Source: Lachnospiraceae bacterium (GTDB lineage Bacteria > Bacillota > Clostridia > Lachnospirales > Lachnospiraceae). Taken from it: DNA of 64,000 nt. Made by a program: the position numbers and the translations under genes. Of this stretch, positions 1-8,891 are shown in pieces. Below the pieces are notes generated by a model, which saw only the letters and a list, made by a program, of their open reading frames with translations, did no database searches and was not told the origin of the DNA. Every line of letters starts with the position of its first letter. Position 1 is the stretch's first letter. The DNA is taken from the NCBI GenBank assembly GCA_025758065.1, contig CP107199.1, forward strand, positions 3,755,501 to 3,819,500. Direction: 5' to 3'.

Positions 1-306
1 CAGTCGGATCGGTTTCCAGGATTGGAATGCTCTCAGGCTCTCCATACGTTGCCGCTGTGGACGAAAAGACGATCTTGTCAATTCCATGAGCCACCATGCT
101 CTCCAAAAGCACCTCGGTACCGCATAAATTATTACTGTAATACTTAAGCGGGTCCTTCATGCTTTCCCCGACCTGGGAACTTGCTGCAAAGTGAATGACA
201 CCGTCGATATCTTCTTTTTCAAATACAGAATCCATAAAAGCTCTGTCCCGGATATCACCCTGGTAAAATTTAGCTTCTGGATGAACAGCTTTCCTAAATC
301 CAGATT
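1..306 (-). pseudogene. galE: galE (UDP-glucose 4-epimerase) fragment, 5'-truncated
   Basis: On the minus strand this stretch stays open to the window edge and encodes a segment typical of GalE: QGDIRDR, then DGVIHFAASSQVGES, then KIVFSSTAATYGEPE, which contains the SSTAATYG segment that includes the catalytic Ser of the epimerase family. GalE converts UDP-galactose to UDP-glucose in the Leloir pathway. The N-terminal part with the GxxGxxG NAD-binding loop (about 50-60 residues) is absent: the reading frame runs directly into a lacA-like fragment in a different frame near 306. No start codon with a ribosome site exists at the junction, so it is probably not translated. The C-terminal part lies outside the window. 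Its position after lacZ and lacA fits a lac/gal operon. Confidence 0.8.
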
Positions 307-596
307 GTCAGATTAAAATTTGCATAGAAATAATCACCTAAATATACATGCTTCCCGTAAGACATATGGAGCCCATCTTCGATATACACATGATCCCCAC
401 AAGAACCAAGCAGTTCCTTTAAAATTTTTAGCCGCCGATCCTAATCTCCCGGTCTGCAGTGATTATAATCAAACATCAATTCTTTGCAGTCTTTCCGCTC
501 ATTTTCCAGGCGTTCTTCTATCTCCTGATTGACCGGATCTACATGCCCGGATTCATAAAACAGCATGCCTGCTTTTATACGTTCTTCCAGATTCAT
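307..596 (-). pseudogene. lacA: galactoside/maltose O-acetyltransferase (lacA-like) N-terminal fragment with internal stop
   Basis: Starting with ATG at 596 the minus strand encodes MNLEERIKAGMLFYESG, the N-terminal helical domain of LacA/Maa hexapeptide acetyltransferases. An in-frame TAG at 443-441 interrupts it. The same frame then continues with ILKELLGSCGDHVYIEDG and GKHVYLGDYFYANFNLTI, the start of the left-handed beta-helix. The sequence stops matching near 307, where it joins a galE fragment in another frame. The family is normally about 185-200 residues, so roughly half is missing, including the acetyl-CoA site. The gene lies 77 bp downstream of lacZ on the same strand. It is dead on two counts, a nonsense codon and a 3' deletion. 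Confidence 0.78.
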
Positions 597-672
597 TTTT
601 CATTCCCCATACAATACACAGATGTTTCCATTTCGTTTCACACGATGGTCATTTTTCCGGTTGCGCGGAGGC

Positions 673-3511
673 TTAACAGATGGCAAAGGAATAGGAAATA
701 ACATTTTCTGCATTGATGCGGTATGCTTCCTCCACGTCACTTCCCCAGCTGTCAATTCCACCAACACCTCTTACTGCGCCACAAACGCACAGAACAGTCC
801 TTCTTGCCGGCGGCAGTTCTTCATAGTGTGTTGCGTTTTCAATCTCTTCTGCTGTATATGGCAGGCAGGAAAAAGCAAACGGCTCGTCTGTTTTTTCAAT
901 TTTTAAGATCTGCAAAGAATAATCCCTTCTGCTGTTATCAAGACTCGTATATCTCGCAACCTCCAGCCAGTCCGTATCCATATGCATTCCACAATCCTGC
1001 GGAACAAGGTATGGGGTAAGGCTTAAATCACTCACCTGATATACCCCTTTTACAGCGCCTGCTTTCCGGTCCGGATAGGTTTCTCCGGATAAGCCCTCAT
1101 ACATGTAGCTGTCTGCAAGTGTCGGCATAATGAATCTCATGCCAAACACAGGAAGCTCCGGGAGACCCTTTACTCCGTGGTATTCTACATCCACCCTGAT
1201 TTTTCCGTTTCCGGTCACAGTATAGCTTACCAGAACCGTCGCGGAAGGATTGCTGATGGTCTTATAGGTGAATTTTACAATGATCTCATTTGCAGATACA
1301 TCGCCCCCATAGATATTATTGTCCGGAGCATACTGCTTCTGCATTTCACCGTCCATGATGACTTCGACATTCTGACAGTCGATAAACGTATCTGCTGCCA
1401 TCCAGCTGCCGCTTTTAATATGGAATTTGCTTCCCCGGTCATTATCTGTCAGTGCTCTCCAGAAGGTCGGCTTCGGGCAACGGTACAGCCATTCATAGCC
1501 GTTTTTTACAATAGACTCCAGACCGCCCTGAGCATAAGAGAACGTATAGTCGAACCCTTTTCCGTGTACACCGAGCACATAGTCACCATAAACCACTCTC
1601 AATTTCCCATTATCTGTATAAACCATAATAATACCTCACTTCCTGCATAGCCGGCTTCTCCACACGGTTTGCAAATACAATTCCATCTCCTGAAAATTCA
1701 TAATCGGAAGGTCTGTCATCAAAGTCTCCACCATAGCGGAGCACTTCTTTCCCCGTAACTTCATCCTTCACATAAAGTGCCTGATCAATAAAGTCCCAGA
1801 TAAATCCACCATGGTACATGTCATATTTATCAATCAGGTGCATATAGGTGCCAAGTCCACCCATGGAGTTTCCCATGTCATGCATGAACTCACATAAGAG
1901 GTAAGGCTTCTTCGGATCATTGTCCAAATATTCTTCGATCTCATACGGCTTTGCATACATACGGCTTTCCACATCGGAAATTGTGTCTTCATAAGCTCTG
2001 TTATAGAAGGAGCTTTCATAATGGATCAGGCGGCCGTCTTGTTTCTCTTTATAATAGGTGTTCATGGTCTCGATATCATCCCCAGCATAGGACTCATTTC
2101 CCAGGGACCAGAATAAAATGGCGGTATGGTTTTTAAACGTTTCAAAGTTGCTTCTGGCTCTGTCTACCACAGCCTCTTTCCACTGCGGGATTGATCCCGG
2201 CACGTTGCAGGAAGGTTCGATCGCACCAAGCTTCTGGAAGGTTCCGTGGCTTTCTAAGTTGTTTTCAGCCATCATATAGATTCCTGCTGCGTCGCACATA
2301 TAATACCACGGGATCTGATCCGGATAATGGCAGGTGCGCACGGCATTGATATTATTTCTTAAGATGCATTCAATATCGGACTTCATTTCGTTCATACTGA
2401 TGCAGCGGCCTGTTTTAGGGCTCCACTCGTGACGGTTCACACCGGTCAGGACCAGGCGTTTCCCATTTAAATGGATCACCTTGTCGATCACATCGATCCG
2501 TCTAAAGCCGATGTCATACGGTACTACTTCAGCCAGATTTCCGCTTTCATCCGTCAGCTCCACATATGCATGATACAGATATGGGTGATGGTTGTCCCAG
2601 GCTTTTACCTGCGCATCATCTGTCTGAATTTCTTCAGTGTAGATTCCGTTTTTCTCCTGCAGGGCAGCAGATTTTTCCAGCACAACACTGCCTTCCTGAT
2701 CCTTTAACACAAACCGGGCATTGATCTTCCGGTTCTCTGGTGCGGATACTTTCAGATTTACGGATAATTTGCCGCTCGCATTATCCTTATACAATTCCGG
2801 GCGGAACCACACATCCTCCAGATGAATCTTAGGAACCGCACGCAGGGTAACATTTCTGAAAATTCCAAAAAAGCGGAAGAAATCCTGATCTTCCAGAAAT
2901 GCTGCCGTACTCATCTTATGCACCTGTACCGCCAGTACATTGCCCTTTTCCCGGATGAATGGTGTCAGATCAAACTCGGAAGGAGTAAAGCTGTCCTCTG
3001 CATATCCTACGAACTGACCGTTCAGCCACAGATACATTGCCTCTTCCACGCCTTCAAAGCAGATACGGACTCTCTTGGAACACAGCTCCGGATCCAGATC
3101 AAAGCGTTTGATATAGGAACCTACCGGATTATACTCAGCTTCGCTGAACATTCCGGCTCCGTCTCCGGTGCTCTCCATACTGTAGGCGCCTCTGCGGTAT
3201 TCTTTTCCCTCCCATGGGTACATGGTATTGATGTAGCGGATCTTATCATATCCAGCCAGTTCAATATGGCCCGGCACCATAATCTTATCAAAGTTTTTCG
3301 CATCAAAATCCTCTTCATAGAAGTTTTCCGGTCTGCTCTTAACATTCTTACTGAAAGCAAATTCCCACTGTCCATTTAAAGACTGGATTAGTGCATTTTC
3401 CTTCTTTTCCAGTGCTTCATAGCTTTCATAATAAGTATGATCGCTGTGCGCTTCCAGCTGATTTACCCGGAATACTTCCGGATTATCCAACCATTTCATA
3501 TCTGCATTCAT
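673..3511 (-). pseudogene. lacZ: GH2 beta-galactosidase (lacZ), internal deletion and frameshift
   Basis: LacZ-type glycoside hydrolase family 2, which would hydrolyse lactose or terminal beta-galactosides in the cytoplasm. The first reading frame (3511 to 1610, 633 residues) holds the jelly-roll, immunoglobulin-like and TIM-barrel domains, with acid/base Glu473 in WSLGNES and nucleophile Glu541 in LLCEFMHDMGNS. It stops just after MQEVRYYYGLYR. A second frame (1626 to 673, 317 residues) resumes with the C-terminal supersandwich domain (FWRALTDNDRG, GLSGETYPDRK) and the normal C-terminus. Against E. coli LacZ about 100 residues (domain 4 and the linker) are missing at the junction near 1610-1626, and the frame changes. 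The catalytic barrel is complete, but LacZ needs domain 5, so I infer an inactive product. An intact paralogue lies at 31882-34923. Confidence 0.85.
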
Positions 3512-3538
3512 GTTCTATCTTCTCCTTTTCTAAAATAA

Positions 3539-3562
3539 GCCCCTAAAGAAAACTTTAGAGGC
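3539..3562 (-). terminator. hairpin between permease and lacZ
   Basis: On the minus strand GCCTCTAAAG, loop TTTT, CTTTAGGGGC form a 10-bp stem followed by TTATTTT. It sits between the permease stop (3570) and the lacZ start (3511). It looks like an intrinsic terminator or attenuator that would reduce read-through into lacZ. Confidence 0.6.
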
Positions 3563-3569
3563 TATTGAT

Positions 3570-4940
3570 TTATGATTCCTGCATATTTTCAATTAATTCG
3601 CGGTTTGCACCCTCCACATTCAAGAAAGAAAGGATAACCGTAATGATGATATCAAAGATAAATGGCAGCCAGAGGTACATAAAATACATCATTTTGATAC
3701 AGCTGGCCGGCTGAACCGCGTTGTCCATATTGATATATCCACTGATGTCAAGCAGCCATCCGGAAAGAGCAATACCGATACCACCGCCAAGTTTTATACC
3801 CATGGAAGTGCATGAGAACATGGAACCATCAATACGTTTTCCGCTCTTTAAATAGGTATACTCGGAACACTGTGCAATAACAGCACTCATATCTCCCTGC
3901 CACGGACCTTCACCTAAGGAGGTCATTGCGATAAATAACAACATCAACGGGATACTTCCCATATAACCTGCAAACACTACCAACAGACGGGAGAAGCTTG
4001 CAAATACATAGCTGTATTTGTTCAGCTTGTACATTCCATTTGTCTTTGCTACCAGCATTGGTGTGATCGCCAGAGCAATGATCAGAGGGATATTGTTAGC
4101 CCAGGAGAACACACCAAATAAATTCTTATTTAAAAGAACATAGGTCATAAAGAAAATTCCCACATTAACCATTGCTGCACGAAGCTGCTGCAGAATGTAG
4201 ATCACACAAATCATGGAAAAATACTTGTTCTCAAACAGCAGCTTTACAGTCTGCTTGAAAGAAAGCTTATCATCCTCAATCCCCATAGAACCATTAGATT
4301 TCAATTCTTCTTCCGGAAGTTCTTTTACGGAAAATACAGCAAGCGTATTGGTGATGATACCGATCACACAGTAAATGAGCGCAATGATTCTCCATGCTGT
4401 TGCACCGTTACCAAGAAGCTCAACTGCTCCTACAGTAATAGACTGAATTGCAAGGTTTGTACCAAAGGAAAACATGAAACGGAAAGAACCCATCTGCACT
4501 CGTTCTTTACTGTTCTTTGTTACCAGAGAAGTCAGTGCTGCATATGCGATGTTATTTGCCGTATAGAATACTGCGTTTAACAGGGTATAGCAAATAAAGA
4601 ACCAGGCATACTGCGCAGTTTTACCCATATTAGTAGGGATCGCAAAAACTCCGTAGAGCGTGATAGCACAGCCAAAGAAACCATAAAACATCCAGGGTCT
4701 TGCCTTACCCATTTTGCTCTTTGTCCGGTCGATCATGGTTCCAAAAAAAATATCCGTTATACCATCAAATAATTTGGATACTGCAATTAATGTGCCAACG
4801 ATTCCTGAATTTAAGCCAATTGTATTTGTCAGGTAAATCATGACAAAAGATGACAGGAACGCATAAACTAAGTTTCCTGCAATATCACCGCTTCCGTACC
4901 CCACTTTGTTATGCCATTTCAGGTATGTCTTCTCTTCCAT
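3570..4940 (-). CDS. GPH-family (MelB-like) sugar:cation symporter, probable lactose/galactoside permease
   Basis: A 456-residue polytopic membrane protein with the glycoside-pentoside-hexuronide:cation symporter layout of about 12 membrane segments. The N-terminus (KVGYGSGDIAGNLVYAFLS) and the loop DIFFGTMIDRTKSKMGKARPW are family hallmarks; the conserved Asp residues in the first helices form the cation site in MelB. There is no fused IIA domain as in LacS. It lies immediately upstream of lacZ on the same strand, separated by a hairpin, so uptake of lactose or another beta-galactoside is the likeliest role. A GAGGA ribosome site precedes the ATG. The frame is intact although every downstream operon member is broken, so it may survive by transporting something else. 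Substrate is inferred from context. Confidence 0.85.
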   Translation of the reverse strand: MEEKTYLKWHNKVGYGSGDIAGNLVYAFLSSFVMIYLTNTIGLNSGIVGTLIAVSKLFDGITDIFFGTMIDRTKSKMGKARPWMFYGFFGCAITLYGVFAIPTNMGKTAQYAWFFICYTLLNAVFYTANNIAYAALTSLVTKNSKERVQMGSFRFMFSFGTNLAIQSITVGAVELLGNGATAWRIIALIYCVIGIITNTLAVFSVKELPEEELKSNGSMGIEDDKLSFKQTVKLLFENKYFSMICVIYILQQLRAAMVNVGIFFMTYVLLNKNLFGVFSWANNIPLIIALAITPMLVAKTNGMYKLNKYSYVFASFSRLLVVFAGYMGSIPLMLLFIAMTSLGEGPWQGDMSAVIAQCSEYTYLKSGKRIDGSMFSCTSMGIKLGGGIGIALSGWLLDISGYINMDNAVQPASCIKMMYFMYLWLPFIFDIIITVILSFLNVEGANRELIENMQES

Positions 4941-4957
4941 TTTAATCCTCTTTTCAT

Positions 4958-4987
4958 ATAATAGTCTTTGTCATCCTGCCTTTTCAA
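4958..4987 (-). promoter_or_regulatory. sigma-70 type promoter for the permease-lacZ operon
   Basis: On the minus strand TTGAAA (4987-4982) and TATTAT (4963-4958) are spaced by 18 bp, ahead of the permease ATG at 4940. Apart from this promoter and the IS605-like repeat, the stretch 4941-5253 shows no gene I can support. Confidence 0.45.
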
Positions 4988-5059
4988 TACGTTGTAACTA
5001 CTATACAAAAATGCGTGGGAAAACTCCATATCTTTTATGAGACAGAATATGCACAAAAT

Positions 5060-5175
5060 GATAGGGGGTTACATACTCCCACCACTTAGCCAACACTTGA
5101 AGTGTGAGCTTTTCGTTCGATTGCCCTATAGGGCAAAGCATAAGCGAGTTATCCCCGTGTGTCCCACAGTTTTAT
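5060..5175 (-). repeat. IS605-type end / omegaRNA-like relic, copy A
   Basis: About 115 bp that match the copy at 36186-36300 in inverted orientation. Shared blocks (read on the minus strand) are GTGGGACACA, CTCGCTTATGCTTTGCCCTA, CAATCGAACGAAAA, and a hairpin with arms around CACTTCAAG and CTAAGTGGTGGGAG. From memory this resembles the right end of IS200/IS605 elements of Clostridia that carry tnpB, where the guide RNA scaffold lies. No tnpB or tnpA reading frame adjoins it, so it is a solo relic. Identity with that element family is an inference; the homology between the two copies is directly visible. Confidence 0.6.
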
Positions 5176-5253
5176 TAGACATTATGATATTATGGAATTT
5201 CTTCCGCAAGGATCAGAAATTAAATGGGCAATTCACTGTGAACATATCAAAAT

Positions 5254-5808
5254 TTATGCAAACGATAGGATTACTTTCATTATCCCTGCCAATACCATGA
5301 CCCAAATAGGATTCATTCTTGTTTTCCGCAATAAAGCTACACATATAATAAAAATTAAAACCATAACCCATTTTGTTTTAACAAAGGTAACCGTACCATT
5401 TCCCCAAAAAGCCGTCATAAGAATCAAAATTCCCGCTGACGCTATCATTGCTACTACTGCAGGGCGAAGTGAATGCAATACCTCCTGCATCATATCCACG
5501 CTTCTATACTTTAGATACAATTTTGCTAACACGGTTACAATAATACAGGACGGCAAAATGCATCCAAACGTAGCGACCACTGCCCCGAGTACACCTGCAA
5601 TCTTGAGTCCTACAAAAGTTGCCGAATTAACTGCAATAGGTCCGGGGGTCATCTGCGATATTGTAATAAGATCTGTAAATTCTGACATGGTAAGCCACCT
5701 ATGGTTAGTAACTACCTGACTCTGAATCAACGGCATAGCTGCATATCCACCGCCAAAACTGAATATTCCGACCTGAATAAAGCTCAAGAATAATTGTAAA
5801 TACATCAT
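5254..5808 (-). CDS. CHR-family (chromate transporter type) half-size membrane protein 2
   Basis: With the start at 5808 (ATG overlapping the TGA of the upstream gene as ATGA, GGAGA ribosome site before it) the product is 184 residues: one CHR domain with about five to six membrane segments. Signature stretches are FSFGGGYAAMPLI near the N-terminus and ISQMTPGPIAVNSATFVG in the middle. Short-chain CHR proteins work as pairs, and the partner is directly upstream. Family members export chromate and probably handle sulfate-like oxyanions. A longer frame reaching 5862 lacks a ribosome site. It is the last gene of the sulfatase-ABC gene series. A role in oxyanion (sulfate) efflux is inference. Confidence 0.85.
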   Translation of the reverse strand: MMYLQLFLSFIQVGIFSFGGGYAAMPLIQSQVVTNHRWLTMSEFTDLITISQMTPGPIAVNSATFVGLKIAGVLGAVVATFGCILPSCIIVTVLAKLYLKYRSVDMMQEVLHSLRPAVVAMIASAGILILMTAFWGNGTVTFVKTKWVMVLIFIICVALLRKTRMNPIWVMVLAGIMKVILSFA

Positions 5809-6377
5809 TTTACGCTTCTCCTTTTTAATAGAAGTGTGCGTATTACACCAATTACCCCACATGCTATTACAATATACACTACATTTACGCTAAACACGCA
5901 TGCTGCAATAAATGCTACACACATAATGATCAAAGACAGATGGTTCTTCTCTTTAACAATTGGTGCTGCCATATCCACCGTGACAGATGCTATTACTGCA
6001 CCCACCCCTGCCTGCATTCCTTCAAGCAACTGGCTGATCAACCAATCGCTTTTAAACGCATTATAAAATATAGATACTACTGTCAAAACAATAAAAGGTG
6101 GCAGAATGGTTCCCAGAATTGTTATGAATATTCCCACAACACCCGCCAGTTTATAACCTACAACGATTGCTCCGTTTACCGCAATGGCCCCGGGGGAGGA
6201 TTGTGCTATTGCCACTAAATCAAGCATTTCATTTTCTTCTATCCAATGGTATTCATCTACAAATTTATTTTTCATCAGCGTAACAATGACATATCCACCA
6301 CCGAAAGTAAACGCACTTAAATATAGCGTAGATATGAACAGTTTCCATAATATTGTTTTCCGCTTTTTTTCGTCCAT
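5805..6377 (-). CDS. CHR-family (chromate transporter type) half-size membrane protein 1
   Basis: 190 residues, a single CHR domain. FTFGGGYVIVTLM (about residues 23-35) and AIAQSSPGAIAVNGAIVVG (about 56-74) are the conserved motifs, parallel to those of the downstream partner, so the two together equal one full-length two-domain ChrA. The pair overlaps by 4 bp, which indicates translational coupling and a heteromeric transporter. It follows the ABC binding protein gene by 115 bp with a strong hairpin in the gap, so it may be transcribed less than the ABC genes or from its own promoter. The substrate is not visible in sequence; chromate and sulfate are the candidates from the family. Confidence 0.85.
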   Translation of the reverse strand: MDEKKRKTILWKLFISTLYLSAFTFGGGYVIVTLMKNKFVDEYHWIEENEMLDLVAIAQSSPGAIAVNGAIVVGYKLAGVVGIFITILGTILPPFIVLTVVSIFYNAFKSDWLISQLLEGMQAGVGAVIASVTVDMAAPIVKEKNHLSLIIMCVAFIAACVFSVNVVYIVIACGVIGVIRTLLLKRRSVK

Positions 6378-6426
6378 AAATCTCTCTCAACAGTTTTAAG
6401 ACTTTAACTTTTATATATAACCAGCA

Positions 6427-6472
6427 GAAAATGATGCGAATTTTATAAACCTCAAATCATCGCATCATTTTC
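6427..6472. terminator. strong stem-loop between binding-protein gene and CHR pair
   Basis: GAAAATGATGCGA (6427-6439) pairs perfectly with TCGCATCATTTTC (6460-6472). The T-rich run follows on the plus strand, so in the minus-strand transcript it is more likely an mRNA-stabilising or attenuating hairpin at the 3' end of the binding-protein gene than a full terminator. Confidence 0.55.
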
Positions 6473-6492
6473 CTTATTTTCTTTTTTCTAAA

Positions 6493-7992
6493 TCACTTTA
6501 ATGCTGCATAATCTGCATCTGTGTAGTCTTTTGTCACATCCCAGTTAGGAAACTCCAAGGAACTATAATCCATTCCTACTGCCTCCGATGCGCGTTTCCA
6601 TTCTGTAGTTGTATCATCTGCCAGTGTTTTTAATGCGCTACTATAATCGGTAAGACTCTGGGAAATAATGCCTTGCACAATTGCACCTAAGCTAGGCTGC
6701 ACGTCTTTTACTTCTGCATAGAAATCATTTGCCTTTTCATCTCTTTTTACTAAAGTAGGTACTACCCTAGATGTTTCTTCAGCAATAGTATAATACTCCT
6801 TCATATGTTCATTCGTCATATATTTTTCGTTGATTTCAGGAATACAAGAAACAAAACTTCCGCTTTCTACATTGCTCTGCTGGTATCCATACCGTTCATC
6901 ATATAATGCCATTAAATATTCAGCCGCTTCCTTGGGATGTTTAGATTGTTTATAGATGCCCATCCAAGGAGACAATTCGCCCGCCTGAACATAAGTATTT
7001 GTTACCCCATCAGGAACAGGAACTGCCATAACTCCATATTTGAGGTCAGGATAATTTGCATCCCACTGGGATACACACCACATTCCTTGGCAGAGAAATG
7101 CTGCTTGTCCCTGTGCAAACAATTCTCTTGCTTCTGGTGCACTCACGTTAATGGTATCCGGATGAATACTTCCATCATCTACCAATCCTTTAATAAGGCC
7201 AAGCGCTTCATTCATTTCCTTACTATCGTAAGGTGCCACTCCATTATCTGTCAGTACCTTCTGCGTTGCAGCCACCTTACCGCCAGCTGCAGCAGCCAGA
7301 GATCTTGCCATAACATCCATGCGGTTCATCTGCTTGCCCCCATCGATCAGGCCATAAATGTTTCCATTCCCCATCTCGGTCACTTTTTTGCAAGCTTCTC
7401 TAAACTCCGAATAAGTTTTAGGTATCTCATTTACGCCTGCCTGCTCCAAGATGCTCTTATTGTAGAAAAATAGGCACTGAATTATCGGCATTTGTTCGGT
7501 AACAGTATACCATTCATCCCCAATATCCGTAACTCCTTCTGCAAAAGCTGCCGGATCAAATTTTTCTCTAAAATCATCTGTTACATAGTCATTAATCGGC
7601 TGAAACCAGCCCTCTTCTACTGCAGTATCTAGTGTAAGACCTACCGGAATGGGAAACAGGTCAGGACCTTCCCCTGATTTGATCATTGTAACGATAGTAT
7701 TCTTGAACTGATCTACCGTAAGCATGGTGTATTCAATTTTAATATTAGGATGTGTTTCCTCAAATTTCTTATGAAACTCTTCTCTCTGTGCTGCAGACCC
7801 ATCACTCCAATCTACAACTTGAAGCGTTATCTGTCCATCCGTTTTCTCTTCCTCTTTTGATGCAACACCTGTATTTTCACTGGCGCCGTTCCCATTCGCA
7901 TTCCCGGTTGACGGCATTGCCCCACATCCTGCCAATGTTGTCACTGCCATTGCAGCAGCCAGCAACGATACTGTCATTTTTTTTAATCTCAT
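6493..7992 (-). CDS. ABC transporter sugar-binding lipoprotein (family 1 SBP)
   Basis: Extracellular solute-binding lipoprotein of a carbohydrate ABC importer. I choose the ATG at 7992 because GGAGA lies just before it and the product then opens with a clean signal, MRLKKMTVSLLAAAMAV, and the lipobox LAGC; 499 residues result. The mature part has the family-1 fold: EEFHKKFEETHPNIKIEYTM near the start, a QGQAAFLCQGMW stretch mid-protein, and WMGIYKQSKHPKEAAEYLMAL later. A low-complexity Gly/Asn/Ser linker follows the lipid Cys. It is fed by two permeases upstream (8037-9839) and a sulfatase, so sulfated or desulfated host glycan fragments are plausible ligands. No ATPase gene is present; such systems share a global MsmK-type ATPase. 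Confidence 0.88.
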   Translation of the reverse strand: MRLKKMTVSLLAAAMAVTTLAGCGAMPSTGNANGNGASENTGVASKEEEKTDGQITLQVVDWSDGSAAQREEFHKKFEETHPNIKIEYTMLTVDQFKNTIVTMIKSGEGPDLFPIPVGLTLDTAVEEGWFQPINDYVTDDFREKFDPAAFAEGVTDIGDEWYTVTEQMPIIQCLFFYNKSILEQAGVNEIPKTYSEFREACKKVTEMGNGNIYGLIDGGKQMNRMDVMARSLAAAAGGKVAATQKVLTDNGVAPYDSKEMNEALGLIKGLVDDGSIHPDTINVSAPEARELFAQGQAAFLCQGMWCVSQWDANYPDLKYGVMAVPVPDGVTNTYVQAGELSPWMGIYKQSKHPKEAAEYLMALYDERYGYQQSNVESGSFVSCIPEINEKYMTNEHMKEYYTIAEETSRVVPTLVKRDEKANDFYAEVKDVQPSLGAIVQGIISQSLTDYSSALKTLADDTTTEWKRASEAVGMDYSSLEFPNWDVTKDYTDADYAALK

Positions 7993-8036
7993 TCCTAATT
8001 CTCCTCTCTTATATGTGATTTGGTGGATTGTTCTTA

Positions 8037-8879
8037 TCAACTCTTAACAGCTCCAGCAATTCCCTCTACAAAATGCTTTTGCATAAAAATGAATAATATA
8101 ATGATCGGTATTACAGCAATCGAACCGCCAGCTGCAATTCCTGTCCAATCAACCGTGTTTTCCCCTTTAAATGCATATAAGCCAACTGCCAATGTTCTGG
8201 AAGATGGGTTATTCAGTGTCAACACTAAAGGAATCATAAAAGCGTTCCATGCCCAAATAGTTTCCATAATAACAACTGTCGTTGCAACAGGCTTACACAG
8301 CCTCATCATAATGTAATAAAACGTCTGAAAATAATTACATCCATCTATTTTAGACGCCTCTTCCAACTCTTTCGGTACGGATTGGAAAAAACTGGTGAAC
8401 AGTAACAGAAAGATAACATGTGCTCCACCGGCCTGAGATAGGATCAATCCCAGCTTAGTACCTACCAGATTCATCCCTTTGACAACTTCATAGGTTGGAA
8501 TGATTGTACTTACCAGTGGAATTGCAATGCTTCCCAAAAATACCGCCATACAAATATTTCTTCCAACAAATTTGTAACGTCCCATGGCGTATCCAGCCGT
8601 CATAGTCATAATTAAAACTATAATGACCGAAAATACAGTTACAATAATAGTGTTAATGAAGTAGGTTCCAAAATCTGCTTTTTGCCATATGCGTATAAAA
8701 TTATCAATTGTTGGTACCAATGGAATCAATCCTAGGCGGTTCTGGAAAAATTCATTCTGCCCTTTAAACGAAGCAGAAATCATCCACAAAAACGGATATA
8801 TCCAGAAAAACCCCACGCAGAGCAGTAAAGCATGCTTAATAATTGATTTTACAATATGAATTCTTTTTTCTTTGCTCAA
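8037..8879 (-). CDS. carbohydrate ABC transporter permease (MalG type)
   Basis: 280 residues, six predicted membrane segments, MalG/UgpE class of the binding-protein-dependent importers. The N-terminus ends a first helix in FWIYPFLWMISASFKG. The cytoplasmic EAA loop reads ELEEASKIDGCNYFQTF and docks the ATPase. The C-terminal AAGGSIAVIPIIILFIF and QKHFVEGIAGAVKS endings are usual for the class. It lies 12 bp downstream of the MalF-type partner and 44 bp upstream of the binding protein, so all three are one transcription unit with the sulfatase. Confidence 0.9.
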   Translation of the reverse strand: MSKEKRIHIVKSIIKHALLLCVGFFWIYPFLWMISASFKGQNEFFQNRLGLIPLVPTIDNFIRIWQKADFGTYFINTIIVTVFSVIIVLIMTMTAGYAMGRYKFVGRNICMAVFLGSIAIPLVSTIIPTYEVVKGMNLVGTKLGLILSQAGGAHVIFLLLFTSFFQSVPKELEEASKIDGCNYFQTFYYIMMRLCKPVATTVVIMETIWAWNAFMIPLVLTLNNPSSRTLAVGLYAFKGENTVDWTGIAAGGSIAVIPIIILFIFMQKHFVEGIAGAVKS

Positions 8880-8891
8880 TTACTTCACCCC

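Noticed and set aside
5037..5300. Plus-strand frame of 87 codons over the IS605-like relic
   Set aside because: It crosses a hairpin repeat and enters the CHR gene antisense; no ribosome site or recognisable sequence.
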